This document shows positions 1 to 12,600 of a stretch of 64,000 nt of DNA, piece by piece (within the stretch, counting starts at the first letter, position 1; the number at the start of each line of letters is the position of its first letter). The position numbers were made by a program, and so were the translations under genes. Below the pieces are notes generated by a model, which saw nothing but the letters and a program-made list of their open reading frames with translations, searched no databases and was not told where the DNA came from. The stretch lies in contig NC_051138.1 of the NCBI RefSeq assembly GCF_014839805.1, positions 12,212,983 to 12,276,982 on the forward strand. The letters are read 5' to 3'. Source of the DNA: Manduca sexta. Taxonomy: Eukaryota > Arthropoda > Insecta > Lepidoptera > Sphingidae.

Positions 1-45
1 GTAAAAGATTTTTTTTCTTGATTATTGCTTTGAATGATGTGGCTA

Positions 46-304
46 GCTTGCCGCTCACCTGATGGTAAGTGAAGTGAAGTAGAAACACTATCCAAGGCCT
101 TGAATAAAAAAGTATTGTTTGGTATTCCACTGCGCTCGCCAGCCTAAGACCTGAGTTGTTAAGTCTCATTTGTCCAGTAGTTATACTGGCTACAATGTCC
201 TTCAAACCGGTAAACAATGGTGACTACACACTGCTGTTTGGCGACAAAAATAAACATTGCGGTAATATCTAACCAGGCAGACTCACATATGAGAGACCTA
301 CCAC
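46..304 (+). repeat. Dispersed lepidopteran repeat, copy 1
   Basis: Starts 'CTTGCCGCTCACCTGATGG' and ends near 'AGACCTACCAC'. Two other copies in reverse orientation are at about 26950-27145 and 34950-35180; for example 'GGCGAGCGCAGTGGAATAC' in the third copy is the complement of 115-150 here. It lies in a Pgm2 intron. The class is not clear; there is no coding. Confidence 0.75.
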
Positions 305-333
305 AAGTAAAATTGTATATGTTTTTGGTTTAG

Positions 334-3300
334 GGTCTGTGCTCATATATTCAGAAGTTATGCAGTCAAACTCCTTTACATAACGGGGTTGTCATTGGTT
401 TTGATGGAAGGCATCACAGCAAAAGGTAAGTCAAAATTATTATTTTATTTTAACTTGTTTCTTATAGGGCTCGATTATCGACCATTGTTAGTTAATCCTA
501 CTTAATTCATTCTAAGGGACAGGCAGTGCCTAGTGTAGAATGTTTTGCTAAATTTGACTGTGTAATTCTTTTGATTTGGAAATAAATTATTATTATTATT
601 ATTGAAAAATTTTTAACAATTATTAGTACCTTTTTGGTTGTATACATATCATAATATTAAGTTTCCTTTCATAATAAAATATAATATCGCGTGGTCCAAA
701 AGTACGATACGCAGTAAATCTTCGCATTTAAATAAATACGAAAACGCGATAATAACAAGATCAAGTCGCAAGGGGTCATTCGCGTCGGCAAGATAAATTT
801 GTAATATAATATGATGTAAGATTATAAAAATATAATTTTTGTTGTTGTTTGCATAATTTATTATTTAACACGTGATAAGCGTATGTGACGATTTCACAAT
901 CGCAACTGCGTATAAAAGTCGGATAAATTTGTTGTATAATTTTTATGATGATTTTGTATATTTACGCGAATATTAGACATACAAATAAAACTATTTCTCG
1001 GATTTTATCGCGTTTTTTTATGTTATAAATATTGTAGCTTTGACATTTGGAGCGACCAACACCTCAGTCTTCCCCGTAACCATGAAGGCTGCAAAGTCTT
1101 CTAAACGTCGGGAGAAAATGATCACACAAAAACTGCTATAAATCCCGAAAAATACTTTTATTTCAATGTATATTTTTTATCTGCCCGACGGAATAACGAA
1201 ATGACTATTCTTATTATTCAAGTTAATCCATCAGGGTATATTCGTTTGCTCTGTTATAGTTGTAAAGCTTAGTGCGGATTTAATTCTGAGAAGTCGGTAT
1301 CCGCCAAGATGGCACAAAAAAACGCAACGCATTGTGAACCGTCTTTATATTGTCGATACCTTTTAAAATAAAAATAAAATGCTTTATTCATCACGTAGGC
1401 GAACATGGTTGCACTTATGATAAGTCAAGGTACATGAGAATATTTAATTATTACTTAATTAAATTAGCTTATATGCTTCGGTAATAGACGAGAGCTAAAT
1501 TATATCAACAATAAATAATAGTGTGCGCTACCGCTTAGACTTCAATGCGAAGTACAAATACTCAGAAATAAACGACTGTTATATCGTAGAACGTGCATGT
1601 GCATAGAAACTAATTTGTGTATGACGATTGAATATGAAAGACGACATTTATCTAATGCATCGAGCACGAAAGATTCACGACACGTTTATTTGTTTTTTTA
1701 ACATGCTAGGTGTTGCAAGTGGCTCCGGCCACGTGAATAACCTTGGGATAAATTTCTCATCGTACTTTTCAGGGTGCAAAAGTAGCCTATATCCCTTTCT
1801 TATGATTTAAGCTGACACCGTGCCAAATTTCATCAAAATCGGTTGTGTAGTTCAATGGCTTAAAATTGTGATAAACAAATAAACTAACTTAGCTACTTTC
1901 GCGTTTATATTAGTATGGATTGCATTTACGTTTGGAACAATGCGTACGGTAAATAATAATTTACAGTTATTGGTTGGTACCCAAGGCCCTTTCCTTTAGC
2001 GCATTCCGTGTAAGACGTCCTTATATAACACTATGTAAAAGCCTCTTAACATTAATACAGGTAGGAATAAGTTTCATAATATTATAGCCTTCGACTGAAA
2101 TTTATGAAACATTGTCTTATAACAAGATTTTCGATTTAATTTCTTAAATTTATTCTCAAAACATAATTCATGTAAAAAATACTCGTTATAAATTGTGACT
2201 GATTTCCAAAAATTTAATCGCAACAAAGAAGGTCATTCATAACTGTCTTGACACGGAAACCACTCAAAATAGCCTTATTATTCTGAGAATTCTCGTATAA
2301 ATTTAAAATGGGTTGGACGAGATTTTATACCGTTTAATTATTTTTTACGGAACACAGAGTAATTTCGGGGTAGGAGCTTATTTTTAGGGATCCGTACCTC
2401 AAAAAGAACCCTTGTAGAATCACTCTGTTGTCAGTCTATCTGTCTATCAGACCCTTTTTGTCAGGAACGCGTAGAAGTATTGAGCTGTAATTTATAACAA
2501 ATAGTCGGAGCTACGATCTACAACGGTTCAACTTCTCCGTTTCTTTTATTTTTGTTGTAAATTGTTATCAATGTTATATAATACTGGCATTATGCGGGTT
2601 ACAAACGACAAACTAAGGCTTAGCTTAGCTTGCATGGCTGAGTAAATTGGAAATAAAGCATATGATATTTTATATAGTTTGCGGTCTGCGCTTAAGTATG
2701 AAAAAATATCTCAGCAATGCCAATAGCATTCTTCAAATGATTGTCATTGGGCTGTATTGTTACATGGCTCGTTGCTGTGCAATTTTTGCGTATTAATTTG
2801 TTTTTAAAAAAGCTTAGTAACATAATACATATTATAAATCATTACAGTGATTACTTAGACCAGAACCATGGAACTTTGTTCACGCGAATAAACAAATAAA
2901 ATATGTTAGGTAGAGCTAAAATAATTTTGCTTAGTTCTTGGTCTCCAACCGGCTTTAGCGCAGCGTACTCAATACGCATGAGTGAAGAAGTATTAATTTT
3001 CCTGAACGATCTATGGGTCGAAATACAATTAGTCGGATCTAAATAACCACCTTTCTCAGCCCCGGATCTTGAATTTTTTGAAGGCGGGGAAAAATCTGGA
3101 TAATGCCGCCCCAACCACCTATATTTTTACTTTTGTCATCATCATCATCATCATCATTTCGCGCCCGCGGAAATAATTTATGTGTGTTATATACTGGATG
3201 TCGCAGTAGTCAAAGTTGCGTTAATGATGGGTTGTGTATTCGTCTGCCAAGTTTGAATTTGCCGCCCTCTGATTTCGCCGCCCGGGCACGGGCCCTGGCC

Positions 3301-6300
3301 CCCTCCCTAGATCCGGGCTGACCCTTCTCCACGAACGTGATAGGGAAAATGTCGAAAAAATGGCGTGTCAGCATCTATTTAAGGTTTAGATGTCAAATGA
3401 GGGTATTGCTCATTAAGTAATGAGGTCATTTACGGTCTTATCGGCACGGATTTTCTCTTCGCAGCGATTACAATAAAACTTAAAATACATTTCAGCTAAT
3501 TGATTCTATAGAACCGGTATAAATAAGCCAACAGAGAAGGAATTTCCTGTGATACGTGTCCAATGTAGCGCATGGCAACAAGTAAATTAACATTTCAGAG
3601 AATTTTGATGACACACGCTTCAACACATTCTTGTCTATTCAATTTGCATGCGTATAACATTTATATGTCCAATTATTTTACAAGAATTTATTTAAAATAA
3701 TTTTATACAATGTACCTCGCTGGCGACCGTAACAACTTGCATTACCAGCTAAACAGCTATATCAGGTACACTCAAATTCTGATGAAATTGCAAGTGATTT
3801 TTCGACAAAATTTTTTTTTTATTGTTAACAAGTAAACAAAACAATCATCATCTTTATCCCTAAGAGACTAGACAGAGGTGCTATCAGGACACTTTCTTTT
3901 CGCCTAATGTGTTGAATTCCATGTGATGGGGGCCTATCGCCATATCGGGCATAAATTCCATACTTCGAGTTGAATTAATTATTACATTTTAATTTGCTGT
4001 TTGAATAGAAGAATGACGCCATCTATCATAATAACATGAATGATGATCATTACTGACAAATGAATTGAACAATTAAGTGAATATCAAATCATGATCCAAC
4101 CAGGGCCCTTATTCTGTATGATAGTGTAAACGCGTAACGCGGCCGTGTCATGTTATCTTCGAGAAATGTGCGTGGAATGGTATTCTGTAAGCCAAATTTC
4201 TATAGTCCTAAACATGACGCGTTGTGTTACATGCTGTTACACACTGTCAAAATAACGTGCGGGATAGAGAATAAGGCCCCAGATCGAATTAATTTCGCCC
4301 GGAAATGTTTACGCTGAATTGAATGTCCAGTCAATACCAGTTAGTATGCGCAATGTTTGACTCAAGACTTTGGTTACTATGTATTCTAGTATTAAATACT
4401 GAGTTGACTTGATATATCTGTACTAATATTATAAAACTGATTTTTTTTATTTAAACGTTTTAATTTCAGTATCTGCTTAACTGATTTTGTATTTTTTTCA
4501 CTAATGGGAAGCTACATTACTTCTGCTATAAGCAAATTTTTATCCCGGGAAAATATTTATCCCAGTAAACTTTTTCACGCGGATGAAGCAGCGAGCAAAA
4601 GCTAGTTACAAGATAAATTTTGGGATGCGTGATCCTTAAAATATAAGATTTCAAGTCCCTAAATCTATTTAAAGTAAGGGAGACAATTTGCATGTAACAG
4701 ATCTGGTGTACCCAGTTGCTGCCATGCCAGTAAAAATATTCACTAATTTCTACGTCTATGACTAGGGTTGCCAACCGTACTATAATATATAGTATTGTAC
4801 TATATTTGGAGTCTGCGTACTATATACTGTCGAAGAAATATGTAGTGCGCAAAATACTATATTTTCAACACCTCAATCTAATAAACAAATCCTTTACTTT
4901 CAAATCTATGAACGCTCCTTTACATTAACTTTTGAGTGATGGGACACCGCGTAATATACTATAATTGTTTTAAAGTGTACTCTAGATTTATTTATTTATA
5001 CCTTGTTATGAAAAATACTATATTTCGCCGAAGAATTGTTGGCAAGCCTGTCTGTGACTACCATAAATTTTAATTATCGTTCAGGTTCGCAGAGCTAACA
5101 GCGAAGGTATTCGTCTCAGCATCGATTCCGGTGCATCTGTTCTCGGCAGTGTGCCCGACGCCGCTGGTATCGTTTGGTACGATACTGTACGACGCCGCGG
5201 CCGGTGTGATGGTCACCGCATCCCACAACCCCAAAGAGGACAATGGATATAAAGTGTACTGGGGGAACGGATCGCAGATAATTTCGCCGCACGATGAAAA
5301 TATACTGGACGAGATACTGCAGTGTTTGGAGTGAGTAAATTAATGTTCGAATTTGTTAAAAATTGGGTAAGAGTCTTTTTGATGAGATGACACAACTGAC
5401 AATAGCCATTCAACCCGAATTTCGATTTATTGAGTTTATAAGCCTGTTAGATGTTCACCCCCTTATTCATAGACGTTGTTTATCTAAAGACAGAGCATTG
5501 TCCTTGGATGAATAACGCCTATGAATAAGGTCAGTCTAACGCCGGGTAATGACAATATTCAACCGAAACTCAAAGGAAATGGGCATAGTGTGGACCAGAG
5601 GCGAAGAGCCCATGTAACCCGATTCCTACCAGCATCGCTTTCGTAATTAATGTAAAATGTAATTATCATTGGAATGATTTCCAGATTGCATTTATGCATA
5701 TTACTAGAACTTAAGTTTTGTCGGGTTCTCTTTAGGAAAATTTCATCCTTCGCCACTAGTGTGGAACAACTAATAAATTATCTGAAAACAAAATAAGATG
5801 AATCACGGACTACCTATGTAATATGTATGCATATAAGGAAAATATTATTTGCGTTAACTATTATAATGGTAGTGACGTGACAAAATTATCAATTGTTTTC
5901 GACATAAATAGTTCATTGTAAACAGGGAAATCTATAAACATGATTCATGCTAATGTAACATTTCAGAGGATCTAGGGAATTCACTAATTTGTAATTCTCC
6001 TTGCTTGTAGAAGCTTACATATACCGGCTATCGATCCATAGGCCCTGAATTCTAATCCGAAGATGGGAGATATTGTGGCTTTTTGTAATAGTATATGCCC
6101 GGACTACATCTAAAGACCGTCGGCGTTAACTAGGCTGGAAGCAAAATTAAGCTAAATGTTTCCTACAACGTGCTTGAAAAAATATGTTAGGCGAACTTAC
6201 GGTTACTTCAGCGTATGATAATGATGAGTGGAAAAAGAAGACCAAGAGAGACTTAAATCAATCATTTCTGATCAATGGAATATTTTTATCTTATATTATT

Positions 6301-7527
6301 CCAGTATACCAGACGAACACTGGGACATATCAGAGATCCGCTCGCACGAGCTAATAAAGGATTGCCACGACGAGGTGACGTCGAAGTACATGGAGTACAT
6401 TCGCGACAGTCTGCATTCTGACGTGGTGGAGAACAACAGATCAGCTGCGGTAGACACTGTGTACAGCGCCATGCACGGAGTGGGATATCAATACGTCGTC
6501 AAAGCCTTCGAAACGGCAGGTCTGAAGGTAAGATGTTAGAACAATATTAATAAATCCAACTCAGTTTCGCTCTGAAGTGCCTACAGATATGCGGTACAGA
6601 TGAGATGTCAAATTAAGTTCGGCATTTTAAGACAGTCGCTATTTAATGAACCCATATTAACATCAACTTGAATGTCATTTTAAGTCACAATATGTGTTAG
6701 ATTTTGACAGCTGAGTTTTGTAACAGCCCCGACTCAGCTGAGCACAAGCTCTTAAATGATAGCTTAAGCTTGGTTTATTAAATAGTTCAATACATTGTCT
6801 AGTTGATATTTTACTTAAAAAATTAAATTGATTTATGAATATGGCCCTTAGTTAATGTAAGAGTTCTCAGTCTGTCTTTAAATCAAAACTCAAAGGCGTA
6901 GTGAAATATCAAATGTCTAATAGCTAATGTAGACTGGGTCCGTCGAATCAAATCTAGTCATAATTTGGTTCCATTATAGTTACTAAGAAACTACATCTAT
7001 AAGGAACCCGCCGAGTTCAAATCTATTGATTTCGACGAGCTTCGATTCTACACTAGTCGACGTCAGACTTAATACAACAAATATTCTTATCAATTTACCG
7101 CCATTTCCAATGAACGATCTCAAACGATTTTTTCGATCTATCTCAAAAATGGACCAATCAGAACAAAGTATTTTTTGATAAGCTTACAAATGACTTATTT
7201 TGATTGCATTTTTCACGGAATGGGATTGAAGATTGCGATCAGGATCGTTTATTAGAAACGGTTGTTACACAAAAATGTCTGCACCTACGCTTCATTTCGA
7301 ATATGGTATTTAATGTCAATAATACGAAGAGTATAAGATATGCACATTCTAGAAACCGATAAGTGTGAAAGAACAACAAGACCCGGACCCGGAGTTCCCG
7401 ACGGTGACGTTCCCGAATCCCGAGGAGTTGCAGTGCCTGGAGCTGAGCATGGCATTAGCTCAGCAACATAACGTCAGACTCGCGCTCGTCAATGATCCCG
7501 ACGCTGACAGGCTCGCCGTCGCCGAAT
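334..7527 (+). CDS. Pgm2: Phosphoglucomutase-2/phosphopentomutase type protein, four internal exons, partial at both ends
   Basis: Alpha-D-phosphohexomutase superfamily enzyme; Pgm2-type members interconvert 1- and 5- or 6-phosphates of pentoses and hexoses in the cytosol. Exons I assign: 334-425, 5085-5330, 6305-6527 and 7353-7527, all with AG/GT borders and matching phases (2, 2, 0). The protein shows '[11 protein letters not shown]', then the catalytic phosphoserine loop '[20 protein letters not shown]' (Ser codon 5221-5223), then 'YSAMHGVGY', then the metal-binding loop 'DPDADR' (7494-7511). The long insert in 'YKVYWGNG' and the '[16 protein letters not shown]' stretch are Pgm2-like, not Pgm1-like. 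For the last exon I use the acceptor at 7352 (CTAG), because it keeps frame and gives 'KPISVKEQ'. The N-terminal exon or exons lie before the window. Everything after '[11 protein letters not shown]', roughly the C-terminal half with the sugar- and phosphate-binding domains, falls in or beyond the N-gap. Family certain; paralogue name likely. Confidence 0.94.
1015..1190 (+). repeat. Dispersed repeat fragment ('GAAGGCTGCAAAGTCTTC' type)
   Basis: Contains 'CATGAAGGCTGCAAAGTC', 'CGTCGGGAGAAAATGA' and 'CTATAAATCCCGAAAAATA', blocks I recall as recurring in lepidopteran genomes. No open frame. Related 'TCGGATTTTATCGCG' text also appears near 59100. Confidence 0.5.
1735..1920 (+). repeat. Dispersed repeat tail ('CATCAAAATCGGTTG' type)
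   Basis: 'AAATTTCATCAAAATCGGTT' followed by 'GTAGTTCAATGGCTTAAA' and a tail ending 'ATATTAGTATGGAT'. The same layout recurs at 15903-16125. It resembles the 3' ends of retrotransposon-like repeats common in moths. Confidence 0.6.
3057..3321. mobile_element. GC-rich terminal-inverted-repeat element, MITE-like
   Basis: 'TCAGCCCCGGATCT' at 3057 is mirrored by 'AGATCCGGGCTGA' ending at 3321. The 265-bp interior contains a TCA microsatellite (3138-3159) and GC-rich text unlike the surrounding intron. No transposase frame. Confidence 0.55.
3850..3968 (-). mobile_element. Truncated tRNA-derived SINE
   Basis: Text such as 'CCTATCGCCATATCGGGCA' and the 'TTTTCGCC...GTGT' block matches the SINE copy at 61645-61870 in the same orientation. 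The tRNA-like head is missing. Confidence 0.55.
4101..4282. mobile_element. MITE with 'GGGCC-TTATTCT' inverted ends
   Basis: The left end 'CAGGGCCCTTATTCTGTAT' and the complement of the right end 'CTGGGGCCTTATTCTCTAT' agree at most positions. About 180 bp, non-coding. No sure target duplication seen. Confidence 0.55.
4763..5050. mobile_element. hAT-like MITE ending 50 bp before a Pgm2 exon
   Basis: Ends are 'TAGGGTTGCCAAC' and the complement 'CAGGCTTGCCAAC'. Flanks are TCTATGAC and TCTGTGAC, an 8-bp duplication with one change. The 288-bp interior repeats 'TACTATAT' many times. It ends only 34 bp before the Pgm2 exon at 5085, so it now supplies part of the sequence upstream of that acceptor. 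Confidence 0.65.
5461..5530. mobile_element. 70-bp inverted-repeat element
   Basis: 'CCTTATTCATAGACGTT' at the left is the near-perfect complement (16 of 17) of the right end 'AACGCCTATGAATAAGG'. No coding. It lies in a Pgm2 intron. Confidence 0.6.
5596..5758. mobile_element. hAT-like MITE, copy 1 of the CAGTGGCGAAG family
   Basis: Ends 'CAGAGGCGAAG' and 'CTTCGCCACTA', flanked by GTGTGGAC and GTGTGGAA (8-bp duplication, one change). 163 bp, non-coding. The same ends recur at 12145 and 36838. Confidence 0.75.
7111..7253. mobile_element. MITE-like repeat, related to 39527-39672
   Basis: 'GAACGATCTCAAACGAT' at the left is loosely mirrored by 'ATTGCGATCAGGATCGTTT' at the right. The middle ('GACCAATCAGAACAAAGT') is shared with the copy at 39527-39672. 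Confidence 0.5.
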
Positions 7528-8027
7528 NNNNNNNNNNNNNNNNNNNNNNNNNNNNNNNNNNNNNNNNNNNNNNNNNNNNNNNNNNNNNNNNNNNNNNNNN
7601 NNNNNNNNNNNNNNNNNNNNNNNNNNNNNNNNNNNNNNNNNNNNNNNNNNNNNNNNNNNNNNNNNNNNNNNNNNNNNNNNNNNNNNNNNNNNNNNNNNNN
7701 NNNNNNNNNNNNNNNNNNNNNNNNNNNNNNNNNNNNNNNNNNNNNNNNNNNNNNNNNNNNNNNNNNNNNNNNNNNNNNNNNNNNNNNNNNNNNNNNNNNN
7801 NNNNNNNNNNNNNNNNNNNNNNNNNNNNNNNNNNNNNNNNNNNNNNNNNNNNNNNNNNNNNNNNNNNNNNNNNNNNNNNNNNNNNNNNNNNNNNNNNNNN
7901 NNNNNNNNNNNNNNNNNNNNNNNNNNNNNNNNNNNNNNNNNNNNNNNNNNNNNNNNNNNNNNNNNNNNNNNNNNNNNNNNNNNNNNNNNNNNNNNNNNNN
8001 NNNNNNNNNNNNNNNNNNNNNNNNNNN
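7528..8027. other. Assembly gap, 500 N
   Basis: A run of exactly 500 N, the usual placeholder for a gap of unknown size. It interrupts Pgm2 in the middle of a coding exon on its left. On its right the sequence is non-coding. Any reading frame running through it is meaningless. Confidence 0.99.
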
Positions 8028-9688
8028 CTTTATTTGCAAGGCTCTAGGGGACAGATCTCTGTGAGGCTTTTTTGCCCTATTACCGAGGGAGTTTAATGTT
8101 TTTTCTTTGCGTCCCGTGCAATCGAAAGGCCCTAGGCGGTTGCCTTAGTCGCGATCCGCTATAGCAGCCACTGCATGTTTTTAGTGCCATAATAGAATTC
8201 CAGATTTAATAATGTTACTGGTTTAGAAAATAGTTATATCTAGTAGTGATAATAAACTACCTTAACATCCTCGGTGGACAGTGGACACTACACGAATCTG
8301 GGATATGCCAGAATGAAACCCCAAAGTAGGTACGCCTATGGGTAAATTATAATTAGAAATGATATGATGTCTTCTTGTAATACGTTTTCATTGGAATTAA
8401 GTTTAAATATAATTATTTTCTAATATTATATCATGAAGAGACGTCACTGCTAATTTCTGCTAATTGTAGATAGACGTCATACAAAAGATTCGTGATTTAT
8501 TTTATGTTAATCAATGATTACGTCATGGTGTGAATCCATCGATTAAGTATAATTAAAGTATGCAAGCGTTTCAGCTGTCTGTTGTGATTTTATTTACGTT
8601 TAATATTATCTTACGCATTTCACTTATTGCTAAATTAGATCTCGTCTTTATAACTTGGTGAATATTTGATTGCCTTGGTGGCATAGTTGTGCTGCGTGCG
8701 CGATGCGGTAGCGCTCTGAGGTCCTGGGTTCGAATACCGGCCATAGGCTCTCTAGACCCTATCACTTTATGGGACTGGGGCGAAGGACCAGTAGGTGCCC
8801 TGGTTGCGCCTCTGCATACCCTGTCGGGGATAAATGCGTGTTGATGTGTGTGTGTGAATTTTTGACTGTGGCTTTAAACTCGAGAAACAATGGACTTGAA
8901 ATCTATAAGGTCTTGTTTATTTATCGATGACCAGTAACGAAACAAAATGCCTATGCCATTGAGTCGGATTATCTTATCACTGCATTCTTGACACCATTTC
9001 GTTAATATTTTTGGTCGGTTGTGATTTCACCAGACATTATCTTACTACACACGCAGATATGCTTTGTAATGTTTGTTTTATCTAAAATAGCTGCGTGGCA
9101 TTATCTAGGGCCATAACCAGAATTCAGAATAGCAAATACACCATAGGTATATGAGATTTAAAAAAAACAATGAAACTTTGGCCATAAGTAGGTCCCTTAA
9201 TTGATAATGTGTATTTCGATAAATAAAGCCATTTTATTTTCTTTTAATTTAAACTTCTATGAGATAATATTATATACCTGCCAAATAATGTGTGTACCTA
9301 TAATGTTGACTTCTTGATTCCGAAACTAGTTTTAGTACTATCTAACTATACATTAAAAATAATATTTGTTTACTGTTGACTATTTAGACAAGATGAATAA
9401 AGTTAAAAGGATAAGAATAGGAACCTATCTACGAATCAATGGCATAAATTGATTAATCACGATAAAGTTTCTGTGTGATAGTTAGAAAAATAAACTGACC
9501 ATTTATTTTCGCTATTCCAAAATCGGGTGACCGGGTTCGTTAATAATTATAATTGATTTCAGCTGTGAGTAAGATATTATTAATTTATTACTTCTTAAAA
9601 TTATAATGTTTATGTTCTTCGCATAATCTTATAGGTACCTCTAAACTGGTGTTACTAACTAATACTTAAACATTAAGCATGAACTTAC
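8028..9688. other. Non-coding stretch between the gap and the UGT exon
   Basis: No exon of Pgm2 or of the UGT could be found here on either strand. Contains the SINE at 8671-8858; the rest is AT-rich without recognisable structure. Confidence 0.6.
8671..8858 (+). mobile_element. tRNA-derived SINE
   Basis: A tRNA-like head with an A-box region ('GGTGGCATAGTTGTGCTG') and B-box ('GGGTTCGAATACC'), followed by a body 'GGTGCCCTGGTTGCGCCTC' and a short GT tail. The body matches the complement of 61650-61740. It is not a functional tRNA: no clover-leaf continues after the B-box. Confidence 0.75.
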
Positions 9689-12600
9689 GTAACAACTCAT
9701 ACTGAGGCAACCATCGGACCCTCAGGATATTGCCAGTGATAGTCCCTTCTTCGCCGCTATCCTCGTACTTCCATATAACTCTCTGTTTTATTTTCGACAG
9801 AGTGCGCACAATCATTTCTTCCTTATGTTTCGGTATGGTGGCAGTTTTAATCAACGATCCGAAGCTCAGGAGCACGACGCCGTGTTCTGATTCATTCATG
9901 AATCTTTCGATGTACTGAAACAAGACGAAATATTACTAACAGATATATATTTTTTTCTATTTACACCACCTTTATTTTGTTTGGTTTAGCGGCTTCAAAA
10001 ACTGAGAGATCTTAGATCGTTTTCACATTGGATTTCTAATGGATATAGCTTTGAACTCATCAATGTTTTGCGCTGGTTCATGTCTTATCGATCCAAGGTG
10101 CATCATCACATCGCTATAATTGAATATTATGTTTATCAAAAAATAGTGTTATGTTAGAGCTAATAAAAAATCCAGGCAAGGGCTTTTGGTACAGCGATAT
10201 GGTACAAAAATCAAATAAATAACTATGATTATACGATCTAAGTACTTATTTATTCTAGACGAAGGTATTTTTACCTATATTATTTAATATATAATTCATT
10301 GGTATAAATCTACTTTCTTTTGATCAACTTCAAAAAGGGAGGAGGTTTTCAATTCGACGTGTGTTCTTTTTGTATTTTTTTTTTATGTTTGTTACCTTAG
10401 AACTTAATAATTTATTGTTCGATTTGGAAATGACATTTTTTTAATGTTATGGTAGTTGTAATTTAAATTAAAAGTATTAAGTTAGAGAGCCACTACTTAA
10501 TACTTTTACACTATCACATTTTGCAGACAATCTGTATTTATTTAAGTTGTTTTTTTTTTAATTTTCCTGTCTACTCTCACATGAACAAGCTGTTCATTAT
10601 AATTATATATTATTAGTTATTCTTAGTGTACCTACTGTTTCGAGTACATTTATGATCATTAAGGATTTTGTTTAACCATTTTCAAATAACATACTATGGT
10701 GTTGCATACTAAAGACTACTTAAGTAATGGTTATACTGTTTCCGGACTATTGCTATACCCAATTTTCTAAATCTAAAATGTCGTATAGTTTCCTCTAAGA
10801 ATGCCAATTAGTTAGATATGCTTCCTCTGTAAGTCAAACCACAAAGGAGTAATTAGAGGCTCATAAGGATGAATGTATGGATGGTTATTTTTAGGCGCCT
10901 TCATGTGTTCTACCTTGATATTAAGGTATATTTGCTTTTATGCGTATTGTTGAGCTCAAAACTCTTAAGACAAATATCTTGGTACAATCAACACCAACTA
11001 TAAATTTCTCAAAAACATCTAAAATCTCAAATGTCTCAAAAATCTAATAACAGAAAGGTACTATTATATTTTATGTGATACTGTTTTGTTATAAATGCCA
11101 GTTCGTTAATATCTTCCTTTGTTCTGTAGAGCTGCTCAATTATTTATTTATTATTTTCAACGTAATATACATTTTGCATGCATCTCACGCGTGTTTTCTG
11201 AGGAGTGAGGACATTGTACTGGAATCAGTCAAGATCATTTTAACCCACGTAGGAGAACTTTGATCTTTGATCTATTATATTAGTAGCAATTGATGTAATC
11301 TTTTGTGGCAATGAGGTATATTTATAGATCAGTCTGTTTGTACGCTACATGTAGGTAGTAATAAGGACACGTTGCATAAACGTTTTAAACTACCAATATA
11401 ATAATATCAGCCCTGTATTATATACTTGCCCCCTGCTGAGCACGGGCCTCGTCTACTACTGACAGGGATTAGGCCTTAGTCCACCACGCTGGCCTAGTGC
11501 GGATTGGTAGACTTCACACACCTTCGAAATTCTTATAGAGAACTTCTCGGATGTGTAGGTTTCCTCACGATGTTTTCCTTCACTTAAATTTATCGTGTTA
11601 AAGCGAACGATAAATTCACAAAGAATACACACGTGATTTTTTAGAAAAGTCAAAGGTGTGTGCCCTTGGGATTTGAACCTGCGGACAATCGTCTTGGCAG
11701 ACCGTTCCACACCCAACTAGGCTATCGCCGCTTTTTACTAATAATAATTCGAAAACATTAGACTAAATGCCTTCGGATCTAGTAAATACTACAATAACTT
11801 CTCTTTAGACTCAGCATAGTTGAAGATGAATCTAAGATAATGTAGCTTTAATACCAATGACGAAACCTCCAGTGTAATCAGGAAACTTGTAGGTTTATTG
11901 TAGCTTTGTACCTATGCCCTCAGCTTGCTAAGAGTATGATTCACTTAGCACCAAGAAAAATCTCTTGGCAAATGGTCAAAAAGTAACCATTTACCTACGA
12001 TAACGAATGATCATTATTGTAGATATAAAATTGCAAATATCAAAAATTAAGTGATAGTCTTAAGTGTAGCGTTTTGTATTTTTAATGAGTTTCCAAAAAA
12101 TCCTCCCTCTTTCTTTTCCTAATAATTTCTCTTACAGTAGGGTTCAGTGGCGAAGGGTCCATAAAACTCGTTTCCTGACGGTTTCTCTTTCGTAATTTAT
12201 ATAAAATACGGTTTGCATATCATTCTGATGATCACTAGGATCATGCAAACCGTATTTATGCTTATTTAAGTATAGTACCTTAATGATATGTCGGGTCCCT
12301 TTCGAAAAAAAATACCCTTCACCACTGGTAGGGTTGTTTGTCAATCGGCTGACTGCTTGGTAAGAGGCAATAAAAACAACTGCTAGGAATCAATAAAACT
12401 TACAAATATGTAGTACGTACTTACATAAATATTTTGTTAATACTTGGTGACATATTGATATTTCTTATCTATAGACGTAAACAAATATTAATTGGCAATA
12501 CGATACGCGTGTGCGCAGTGGATTTGTAGTAGAGCGACGACCGATGAAAAGATAGGCGTCTGGCAGTAATGAGGACAAAAAATTAAGCCCACCAGATGTC

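Larger units (their letters stand above)
426..5084. other. Pgm2 intron, 4.7 kb, repeat-rich
   Basis: No exon or RNA gene is visible. It is filled with fragments of dispersed repeats and MITEs, the recognisable ones listed separately. Short simple repeats occur at 586-602 (ATT) and 3138-3159 (TCA). Confidence 0.7.

Noticed and set aside
7365..8096. Open frames running through the N-gap on both strands
   Set aside because: Only the part before 7528 is real Pgm2 coding; the rest is N translated as X.
8671..8745. tRNA gene
   Set aside because: A- and B-box-like text is present but the acceptor stem does not close; it is the head of a SINE.
9483..9540. Possible third UGT exon ('RHPILE')
   Set aside because: No AG acceptor at the needed phase and a stop follows within a few codons.
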